Source: Thermoplasmata archaeon
GTDB lineage: Archaea; Thermoplasmatota; Thermoplasmata; Thermoplasmatales; Thermoplasmataceae
DNA: 5,002 bases
Reading direction: 5' to 3'
Assembly: GCA_021797955.1 (NCBI GenBank)
Contig: JAJZYV010000180.1
Span: 1-5,002, forward strand
This document shows positions 1 to 4,441 of this stretch, piece after piece; position 1 is the first letter of the stretch; each line of letters begins with the position of its first letter. The notes beneath the pieces were generated by a model that was given only the letters and a program-made list of their open reading frames with translations, was not told the origin of the DNA and did no database searches. A program made the translations under genes and the position numbers.

Positions 1-51
1 AGGGTGTTTAAAAAGAAAAAAACAAGGGGTAAAAAAAATGAGTCTAATTGA
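1..51 (+). CDS. Possible C-terminal end of upstream ABC permease (DppC-like), partial
   Basis: Frame 1 is open from the window edge to a TGA at 49-51. It encodes a 16-residue tail, RVFKKKKTRGKKNESN, that overlaps the next gene by 14 bases. The tail is very basic (seven Lys, two Arg). That would suit the cytoplasmic end of a DppC/OppC-type permease, a family that often finishes with an arginine-rich segment. In Opp/Dpp operons the permease genes usually lie directly upstream of the ATPase genes, so the position fits. Only 16 residues are visible and none is diagnostic. Frame 2, the frame of the following ATPase, is also open to the window edge but has no start codon before 38. The permease call is an inference from gene order. 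Confidence 0.4.
   Translation, partial: RVFKKKKTRGKKNESN
24..30 (+). promoter_or_regulatory. Ribosome-binding site for the first ATPase gene
   Basis: AAGGGGT lies seven bases before the ATG at 38. It is a partial match to the archaeal Shine-Dalgarno AGGAGGTGAT. Its flanks are almost pure A. It would allow reinitiation after the stop of the overlapping upstream frame at 51. The match is imperfect, so confidence is moderate. Confidence 0.45.
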
Positions 52-832
52 AACCAGAAATCTGTATAAGGAATTTAACATGGTCAGGGGATTTCTTAAG
101 AGTGATAAGATTCATGCGCTTAGTGACGTCAATATCAAGCTGGAACAAGATGAAATAATTGGAGTTGTAGGAGCCAGTGGAAGTGGCAAAAGCACACTTG
201 CCAGACTACTCGTTCTTCTGTATAGACCAACCTCTGGTGAAATCATCTTCCATGATGAAGATGTGGCAAATATTAAGGGAAAGGAATTGAGAAAGTACAG
301 GTCGAACATTCAAATGGTATTTCAAGACCCTTATGCCTCGCTAGATCCCTTCCATAATGTGGACTGGCACATTCGAAGACCCTTGATCATTTCAAAGTAC
401 AGTGGCAACATCTCAGAAAGAATTAATGAACTTTTAAGCTTAGTCAAGTTAGATCCACCGGAAATTTATCGATATAAATTTCCACATGAGATGTCAGGAG
501 GTCAGAGGCAACGGGTGTATATGGCCAGAGCCTTGGCAATGGACCCAAAAATACTCATTGCTGATGAACCAGTCTCCATGCTGGATGTTTCCTTAAGGGT
601 TGAAATTCTTGACCTGCTCTTGACAATAAAAAGGAACATGAATATAGGTATTATCTACATCACACATGATCTCAATACAGTGAGTATGGTAACTGATAGG
701 ATATATGTTCTAAATAACGGAAGGGTCGTGGAAAGTGGTTATACTTCAGATATAATGAAAAACCCAACAGATCAGTACACTAGAAAATTGATTTCTGCAG
801 CTCCTGATCCTTACAAGAAGATTGAGGTTTGA
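38..832 (+). CDS. Opp/Dpp-type ABC importer ATP-binding protein (DppF/OppF-like)
   Basis: This is a 264-residue nucleotide-binding subunit of a peptide/nickel/oligosaccharide ABC importer, predicted to act at the inner face of the membrane. The ATPase motifs are complete: Walker A GASGSGKST at residues 45-53 (Lys51), Q-loop Gln96 in MVFQDP, signature MSGGQRQR at 152-159, Walker B ILIADEP at 172-178 (Asp176, catalytic Glu177), D-loop SMLD at 180-183 and switch His210 in ITHD. The 12-or-so extra residues before strand 2 (FNMVRGFLKSDK region) and the NPTDQYTRKLISAAPDP ending are typical of the OppF/DppF branch. The protein stops right after that ending, so it lacks the Cys-containing C-terminal extension that its partner has. 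The ATG at 38 is the only start visible in this frame and has a Shine-Dalgarno-like AAGGGGT upstream. It is followed after 6 bp by the second ATPase gene, so the two are surely co-transcribed and probably pair as a heterodimer. The substrate is not readable from an ATPase. The neighbouring sugar regulator and glycosidase favour an oligosaccharide over a peptide. Confidence 0.93.
   Translation: MSLIETRNLYKEFNMVRGFLKSDKIHALSDVNIKLEQDEIIGVVGASGSGKSTLARLLVLLYRPTSGEIIFHDEDVANIKGKELRKYRSNIQMVFQDPYASLDPFHNVDWHIRRPLIISKYSGNISERINELLSLVKLDPPEIYRYKFPHEMSGGQRQRVYMARALAMDPKILIADEPVSMLDVSLRVEILDLLLTIKRNMNIGIIYITHDLNTVSMVTDRIYVLNNGRVVESGYTSDIMKNPTDQYTRKLISAAPDPYKKIEV
824..828 (+). promoter_or_regulatory. 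Ribosome-binding site for the second ATPase gene
   Basis: GAGGT matches the core of the archaeal Shine-Dalgarno AGGAGGTGAT and ends 10 bases before the ATG at 839. It lies inside the last codons of the preceding ATPase gene. This is consistent with translation of both genes from one transcript. Confidence 0.6.
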
Positions 833-838
833 TATTAA

Positions 839-1813
839 ATGGCTTATTTATTAGAAATAAAGGACTTGACAATTGGATATAACTGGGAGAATGGTTTCAG
901 TACAGTCGTAAATCATTTCAATCTTTCAATTGAAGAGGGCACAATTTACGGAATAGCTGGAGAATCTGGTTCGGGGAAGAGCACAATGGCACAGGCAGTG
1001 TATCATTCTCTAAAATATCCAGGTGAGGTTAAGTCCGGCGAGGTATTATACAAAGGCACAGACATTTTCAAATTGAAGCCAAATGAACTGAGGAAACTCA
1101 GGGCAAATGAAATGTCATTTGTTCCACAGGCTGCTATGAACGCCCTGAACCCTGTCAAGAGGATAGGAGACCAGTTCGGAGACATAATGATTGCACACGG
1201 CAAGAATCCTCTAAAACACATGGAAGAAGTATCGGATGTATTGAGTATGGTACGATTGGATCCTAAAATAATACTGGACGCATATCCACATGAACTGAGT
1301 GGAGGTATGAGGCAGAGGACAGTTATTGCAATGGCATTGGTCCTCAATCCAGAATTTGTAATCCTTGACGAGCCAACTACAGGCCTGGATGTACTGGTAG
1401 AACATGACATTCTGGTAGACCTGAAAAGAATCCAAAGGAACAGAAAATTCTCAATGCTCATGATCACACACGATCTCTCAGTTTTATACGAGATCTCGGA
1501 CAAGATAGGCATGATGTACGCAGGGGAATTAACCGAATTCGGGTCAAGAGAAGATATGCTGGATAATCCTGCCCATCCTTACAATTATCTACTACTGAAA
1601 TCTATTCCACGGATAGGGCAAGGGAGGTATGAAGGAATAAAACTGAAGGGAAGTCCGGGCAACTATGAGGATAATTTTTCAGGATGCCAGTTTATCAAAA
1701 GATGTCCATATAGCGTTGGTGAATGTGAAATTACAACTCCCCGACTGAGATTATCGGAAGAAAAGGATCATTTTACCAGATGTTTGAGATATCCCGCTTT
1801 TAAAAACATTTAA
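839..1813 (+). CDS. Opp/Dpp-type ABC importer ATP-binding protein (DppD/OppD-like)
   Basis: This is the 324-residue partner ATPase of the same importer. The motifs are Walker A GESGSGKST at residues 41-49 (Lys47), Q-loop Gln97 in FVPQAA, signature LSGGMRQR at 153-160, Walker B FVILDEP at 173-179 (Asp177, Glu178), D-loop TGLD at 181-184 and switch His211 in ITHD. The NPAHPYNYLLLKSIPRI stretch at 243-259 opens the oligopeptide-transporter C-terminal domain (oligo_HPY type). This domain carries four cysteines, Cys283, Cys289, Cys296 and Cys315, spaced C-x5-C-x6-C-x18-C, the usual pattern in this family and a likely metal or iron-sulfur site. Length and layout are normal for OppD/DppD. The ATG at 839 follows the previous stop by 6 bp and has GAGGT upstream. 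Opp-family importers serve peptides, nickel or, in several archaea, cellobiose and related oligosaccharides. The following TrmB-like regulator and GH1 glycosidase make a sugar substrate the better guess here. Confidence 0.93.
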   Translation: MAYLLEIKDLTIGYNWENGFSTVVNHFNLSIEEGTIYGIAGESGSGKSTMAQAVYHSLKYPGEVKSGEVLYKGTDIFKLKPNELRKLRANEMSFVPQAAMNALNPVKRIGDQFGDIMIAHGKNPLKHMEEVSDVLSMVRLDPKIILDAYPHELSGGMRQRTVIAMALVLNPEFVILDEPTTGLDVLVEHDILVDLKRIQRNRKFSMLMITHDLSVLYEISDKIGMMYAGELTEFGSREDMLDNPAHPYNYLLLKSIPRIGQGRYEGIKLKGSPGNYEDNFSGCQFIKRCPYSVGECEITTPRLRLSEEKDHFTRCLRYPAFKNI

Positions 1814-1824
1814 AAGAATTTAAA
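1799..1824 (+). repeat. Three TTTAAA elements in exact 10-bp phase
   Basis: TTTAAA occurs at 1799-1804, 1809-1814 and 1819-1824, each 10 bp from the next. The set starts in the last codons of the OppD-like gene, spans its TAA stop at 1811-1813 and ends within the TATA box of the next gene. Helically phased AT steps can alter DNA curvature or flexibility. They could also simply reflect AT-rich sequence around the stop codon. Confidence 0.4.
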
Positions 1825-1827
1825 TAT
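1819..1827 (+). promoter_or_regulatory. TATA box of the TrmB-like gene (distal candidate)
   Basis: TTTAAATAT is a good archaeal TATA box, with purine-rich AAAAGAA (1812-1818) just upstream as a possible BRE. Its centre near 1823 predicts a transcription start around 1848-1850. That gives a 5' leader of about 12 nt to the GTG at 1861, or about 21 nt to the in-frame GTG at 1870. A second candidate lies at 1838-1844. Confidence 0.55.
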
Positions 1828-1835
1828 GGCAACTA

Positions 1836-1847
1836 TTTTTATATTTT
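1836..1847 (+). terminator. T-rich tract, possible transcription terminator for the ABC genes
   Basis: Two T runs, TTTTT at 1836-1840 and TTTT at 1844-1847, lie 23 bp after the stop of the OppD-like gene. Oligo-T tracts on the non-template strand can terminate archaeal transcription. The same stretch contains a TATA-like TTTATAT (1838-1844), so it may serve as promoter sequence only. The evidence is weak. Confidence 0.25.
1838..1844 (+). promoter_or_regulatory. TATA box of the TrmB-like gene (proximal candidate)
   Basis: TTTATAT matches the archaeal TATA consensus. Its centre at 1841 lies 20 bp before the GTG at 1861 and 29 bp before the GTG at 1870. Neither distance is the usual 25-27 bp for a leaderless start, so this box is less convincing than the one at 1819-1827. 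It sits in the spacer of the inverted repeat. Confidence 0.3.
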
Positions 1848-1860
1848 CGCCATATCGCAT

Positions 1861-2895
1861 GTGATAAAAGTGCCAGAGGATATTTTCGAGAATTTAGAGC
1901 GGATAGGATTCAGTAAGTATGAGATCAGAATTTACGAGGCACTTCTTCTGAAGGGTTCAATGAACTCCACACAGATAGTAAAAGAAACTGGAATCCCGCA
2001 ACCGAGGGTTTATGATTTATTCAGCTCTATGCAAAAGAAAGGATTCATAGAAAGTAGTTTTGGTAAGAAGAAAATGTACAAGGCCATTTCTATAGCCACG
2101 ATCATGGAAAGGGAGCAGAAGTGGATCGAAAATTATCGTATAACTCTTGAAAGACATGTCAGAAATAGAAAATCCTTCAACAGGAGAAATCAATCAACAT
2201 TCATTTCTATGATTGAGGGTGAGGAAAACATTACCGAAAAAATGAAGGATCTTATTGAAAACACAAAGGATGAACTCATCCTATCAGTTGATTACGAGAG
2301 ATATATGATCTTGCTACCTCTCATCAAGCATCTATCTGCAAAGAACGCAACAATCTGCATAATAGTTTTCCTTTCGGGTTCTCAGAGTCTAAATACAGAA
2401 ATTAACTGCAATTGCTTCATAAGAACAATGAAGGGAAAACCCGTTCTATTGATCATCTCAGACAGAGAGTCATCCATAATGGGAATCGAATCCAAGTCAA
2501 GAAAGGATGAGATTGCACTTTATCTAGAGGAAGATAACTTTATTCATGTAGTTTCATATTATTTTAATCAATCACTATGGAAATATGCCGACATTTTCAT
2601 AGATAAAATAGAAAGGGAGAGCATCAGGTTCAGAACAATCTGGCTTGCCTGCGATATTATAGAATTTTACCTTCTCCACAAGTATAAATTAAACTGCTAT
2701 CTTGAAGGTTATCTACTCGAAGAGAAGGTTGTGCTGGAAGGGAAAATTGAGAAGGTTGAAAAGATTCCATTTGTAAGGAATACGTTCTTTATACAGTCCA
2801 AAGGGAAGAAATACTCAGTTGGAGGAAAAACATCATCAATTGAGGACATCAAAATGAGCTATCTTGAAATAAGGGCTCATTTACTACAGGAATGA
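1861..2895 (+). CDS. TrmB-family sugar-sensing transcriptional regulator
   Basis: This 344-residue protein has the layout of archaeal TrmB, whose Pyrococcus member is about 338 residues. Residues 8-75 form a winged helix-turn-helix, with the family pattern GFSKYEIRIYEALL, then a recognition-helix region (TGIPQPRVYDLFSSMQKKGF, 43-62) and the wing. Residues 80-105 are a charged helix, likely the dimerising linker. Residues 110-344 match the C-terminal sugar-binding domain. From memory of the Pyrococcus furiosus TrmB structure, Asn305, Gly320 and Glu326 contact the glucosyl ring. Asn307, Gly322 and Glu328 here fall at the same relative spacing, in FVRNTFF and SVGGKTSSIED, so sugar binding is probably retained. 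The gene lies between an importer and a glycosidase, which suggests control of both and of itself. TrmB proteins act as repressors or activators depending on TATA position. The start is the GTG at 1861; the GTG at 1870 is a real alternative, since TGTGAT just before it resembles a ribosome-binding site. The ATG at 1859 is out of frame and is followed at once by TGA. Confidence 0.9.
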   Translation: MIKVPEDIFENLERIGFSKYEIRIYEALLLKGSMNSTQIVKETGIPQPRVYDLFSSMQKKGFIESSFGKKKMYKAISIATIMEREQKWIENYRITLERHVRNRKSFNRRNQSTFISMIEGEENITEKMKDLIENTKDELILSVDYERYMILLPLIKHLSAKNATICIIVFLSGSQSLNTEINCNCFIRTMKGKPVLLIISDRESSIMGIESKSRKDEIALYLEEDNFIHVVSYYFNQSLWKYADIFIDKIERESIRFRTIWLACDIIEFYLLHKYKLNCYLEGYLLEEKVVLEGKIEKVEKIPFVRNTFFIQSKGKKYSVGGKTSSIEDIKMSYLEIRAHLLQE

Positions 2896-2909
2896 GTATA
2901 ACGGCCCAT

Positions 2910-2925
2910 AAAAAGTTAAAATAAC
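2910..2925 (+). promoter_or_regulatory. BRE/TATA promoter of the GH1 gene
   Basis: TTAAAATAA at 2916-2924 is a TATA-like element with purine-rich AAAAAG (2910-2915) immediately upstream as BRE. Its centre at 2920 is 24 bp before the GTG at 2944, the spacing expected for a leaderless mRNA that begins at or near the start codon. There is no Shine-Dalgarno before this GTG, which agrees. The box is also a small palindrome, GTTA-AAA-TAAC (2915-2925). Confidence 0.55.
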
Positions 2926-2934
2926 AAAGTTAAA
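2912..2934 (+). repeat. 9-bp direct repeat across the GH1 promoter, putative regulator site
   Basis: AAAGTTAAA occurs at 2912-2920 and again at 2926-2934, 14 bp apart. The first copy covers the BRE/TATA junction. The second lies between the TATA box and the predicted start site. Binding to these copies could exclude TBP/TFB or block polymerase. The regulator encoded just upstream is the obvious candidate ligand, but this is inference. Confidence 0.35.
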
Positions 2935-2943
2935 TGAAAAGCC

Positions 2944-4398
2944 GTGTTTCCAAAGGGATTTATATTTGGATTTTCGCAGGCTGGTTTCCAGTCAGAAATG
3001 GGCCTGTCCGACAAAGACGAAAATAGCGATTGGTACATATGGGCAAATGACCAATACAACACAAAACAGGGGCTGGTTTCTGGGGATGATCCATCCAATG
3101 GGGCGGCATATTGGGATTTATATGAAACTGATCATGCAATTGCCAAAAGTATCAATATGAATGGTGCCAGGATTGGAATAGAGTGGTCAAGAATTTTCCC
3201 GAAGTCCACTGAATCCGTTGCTGTGAGTGTAGAGGAGAACAAGGGTGACATTCTGAAAATAGGAATATCGGAGGAGAACCTGGTGCAATTGAAAAAACTG
3301 GCCAATGCTGGGGCAGTCAATCATTACAAGGATATTTTTCTGGATTTAAGAAAAAAAGGTTTCCATACAATATTAAATCTATTTCATTGGGCACTTCCGA
3401 AGTGGATAAATGATCCTTCAAAAAGATCACACCATCCCGGGAATACCATACAAAACTGCTTTGATGGAAGAACTGTCGTTGAGTTTACGAAATTTGCAGC
3501 CTTTATCGCTTCGGAATTCAAGGATATAGTGGATGAATTCTGCACGATGAATGAACCAAATGAGGTATTCAAGACATGTAGTGAAGATAAAACTGTTCCT
3601 TCCTTCCATATCAGAATGAAATATTTTGTGGAGGCCCATGCCAGAGCCTATGATGCAATCAAAAGCATTGCAAACAAGGAAGTAGGGGTAATTTATGCAA
3701 ATGGAGATATTCAATCATTTGAGAATAAGGACCCTGGAATTAAGGAGATAGTGGAATATGAGCAGAGATATTCATTCTTTGATGCACTTGTTCACGGCGA
3801 TGTTTCCTGGTATGTGAGGGCACGCGAGGCAAGAAAGCTGGATCATGGAGCTTCCCTACGTGAGGACCTTAAGGGTAGAATTGATTGGATTGGAGTCAAT
3901 TATTACAGCAGGAATGTGGTGAGAAGAACCAAAAATGGCTATGAAAACGTCAAAGGTCTGGGGTACGACACAGGGTGGATATCGATGGAAAAGTCCCTCG
4001 ATGGAAGATCTGTTTCTGACACAGGCTGGGAAATATATCCAGAAGGCATTTACAATGTGTTGATGAGTTATCATAATAGATATGGATTGCCAATGATGAT
4101 TACGGAAAATGGATTGGCTGACGTAAACGATGTTTACAGGCCAAGGTATATAGTTTCTCATCTGAGTTATCTGGAAAAGGCAATAGAGGAAGGTGCAAAT
4201 GTGAGAGGTTATTACACATGGGCTCTTTGTGATAATTTTGAGTGGGGTAGCGGTTATTCAAAGAGATTTGGTTTTATAATGGTTGACTATGAGACAAAGA
4301 AGCGATATATCCGTCCCAGTGCCCTTGTCTTCAGAGAGATTGCAGGAGCCAATGCAATTCCTGAAAGCTTGAGCTGGATGATCCAAGAGAAATTTTAA
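2944..4398 (+). CDS. GH1 beta-glycosidase (LacS-type beta-galactosidase/beta-glucosidase)
   Basis: This 484-residue cytoplasmic (beta/alpha)8 retaining glycosidase resembles Sulfolobus LacS almost from end to end. The N-terminal FPKGFIFGFSQAGFQSEMG aligns directly with it. The acid/base is Glu204 in TMNEPN (201-206) and the nucleophile is Glu388 in ITENG (386-390). Glycone-site residues Gln16, His148, Trp149, Asn203, Tyr320, Trp426, Glu433 and Trp434 are present. Residues 88-126, a segment typical of the archaeal group, are also present. There is no signal peptide. It would hydrolyse beta-glucosides or beta-galactosides brought in by the adjacent importer. Glu433, with Phe442 in place of Tyr, argues against a 6-phospho-glycosidase. 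Compared with LacS as I recall it, the loop after TMNEPN is about nine residues shorter and lacks the GYxGxKxGFPPG segment, while about ten residues are added near 288-306. The GTG at 2944 is forced, because an in-frame TGA lies at 2935-2937 and the alignment begins at once. An out-of-frame ATG at 2934 is a decoy. The true glycone preference cannot be settled from sequence. Confidence 0.95.
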   Translation: MFPKGFIFGFSQAGFQSEMGLSDKDENSDWYIWANDQYNTKQGLVSGDDPSNGAAYWDLYETDHAIAKSINMNGARIGIEWSRIFPKSTESVAVSVEENKGDILKIGISEENLVQLKKLANAGAVNHYKDIFLDLRKKGFHTILNLFHWALPKWINDPSKRSHHPGNTIQNCFDGRTVVEFTKFAAFIASEFKDIVDEFCTMNEPNEVFKTCSEDKTVPSFHIRMKYFVEAHARAYDAIKSIANKEVGVIYANGDIQSFENKDPGIKEIVEYEQRYSFFDALVHGDVSWYVRAREARKLDHGASLREDLKGRIDWIGVNYYSRNVVRRTKNGYENVKGLGYDTGWISMEKSLDGRSVSDTGWEIYPEGIYNVLMSYHNRYGLPMMITENGLADVNDVYRPRYIVSHLSYLEKAIEEGANVRGYYTWALCDNFEWGSGYSKRFGFIMVDYETKKRYIRPSALVFREIAGANAIPESLSWMIQEKF

Positions 4399-4405
4399 AA
4401 AATAT
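4393..4405 (+). promoter_or_regulatory. TATA-like promoter element of the YVTN protein gene
   Basis: TTTTAAAAAATAT overlaps the TAA stop of the GH1 gene (4396-4398) and is AT-only. From its centre near 4400 a start around 4425 is expected. This gives a leader of about 17 nt that would still contain the GGTGAT ribosome-binding site at 4430. Read-through from the GH1 gene is equally possible. Confidence 0.4.
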
Positions 4406-4429
4406 GCAGATTATTCAAATTAAATTAAT

Positions 4430-4435
4430 GGTGAT
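4430..4435 (+). promoter_or_regulatory. Strong ribosome-binding site fixing a TTG start
   Basis: GGTGAT is a perfect match to the 3' half of the archaeal Shine-Dalgarno and ends six bases before the TTG at 4442. The codon just before the TTG is an in-frame TAA (4439-4441). The site therefore decides the start of the YVTN protein gene. It is the strongest ribosome-binding site in the window. Confidence 0.75.
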
Positions 4436-4441
4436 ACATAA

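Larger units (their letters stand above)
1824..1855. promoter_or_regulatory. Perfect 7-bp inverted repeat, putative operator
   Basis: ATATGGC at 1824-1830 and GCCATAT at 1849-1855 are exact reverse complements separated by 18 bp, with half-site centres 25 bp apart. The left half overlaps the distal TATA box. The right half falls on the start site that box predicts. The proximal TATA box lies in the spacer. This is where a dimeric repressor would block transcription, and the gene that follows encodes a TrmB-like DNA-binding protein, so autoregulation is a natural hypothesis. It is not the palindrome described for Pyrococcus TrmB, and chance is possible in AT-rich DNA. Confidence 0.4.

Noticed and set aside
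1003..1512. 169-codon open frame on the minus strand
   Set aside because: It lies wholly inside the OppD-like ATPase gene, whose motifs are complete. The antisense product shows no recognisable domain, and no start signal or promoter stands out.
1824..1855. Inverted repeat read as an RNA hairpin terminator of the ABC transcript
   Set aside because: A 7-bp stem with four A-T pairs and an 18-nt loop would be weak, the T tract lies in the loop and not after the stem, and archaea rarely depend on hairpin terminators. A DNA operator is the better reading.
2903..2910. GGCCCATA upstream of the GH1 TATA box as a second copy of the GCCATAT half-site
   Set aside because: It differs by an inserted base and has no matching inverted partner nearby. 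The resemblance is too weak to support a shared operator.
2934..3026. Short ORF from the ATG at 2934
   Set aside because: It gives 30 residues out of frame with GH1, and the predicted transcription start lies downstream of the ATG. The conserved GH1 N-terminus begins at the GTG 10 bases later.
2966..3160. 64-codon plus-strand frame
   Set aside because: It is an out-of-frame reading of the GH1 N-terminal region, which aligns continuously with LacS in the annotated frame.
3427..4161. Minus-strand open frames of 95 codons (3427-3714) and 101 codons (3856-4161)
   Set aside because: Both are antisense to strongly conserved parts of the GH1 enzyme and have no family resemblance of their own.
4240..4272. 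GYSKRFGF motif with Lys440, resembling the phosphate-binding site of 6-phospho-beta-galactosidases
   Set aside because: Those enzymes pair the Lys with a Ser at the position of Glu433 and a Tyr at the position of Phe442. Here Glu and Phe are present, as in ordinary beta-glycosidases, and Lys at this place is common in GH1.
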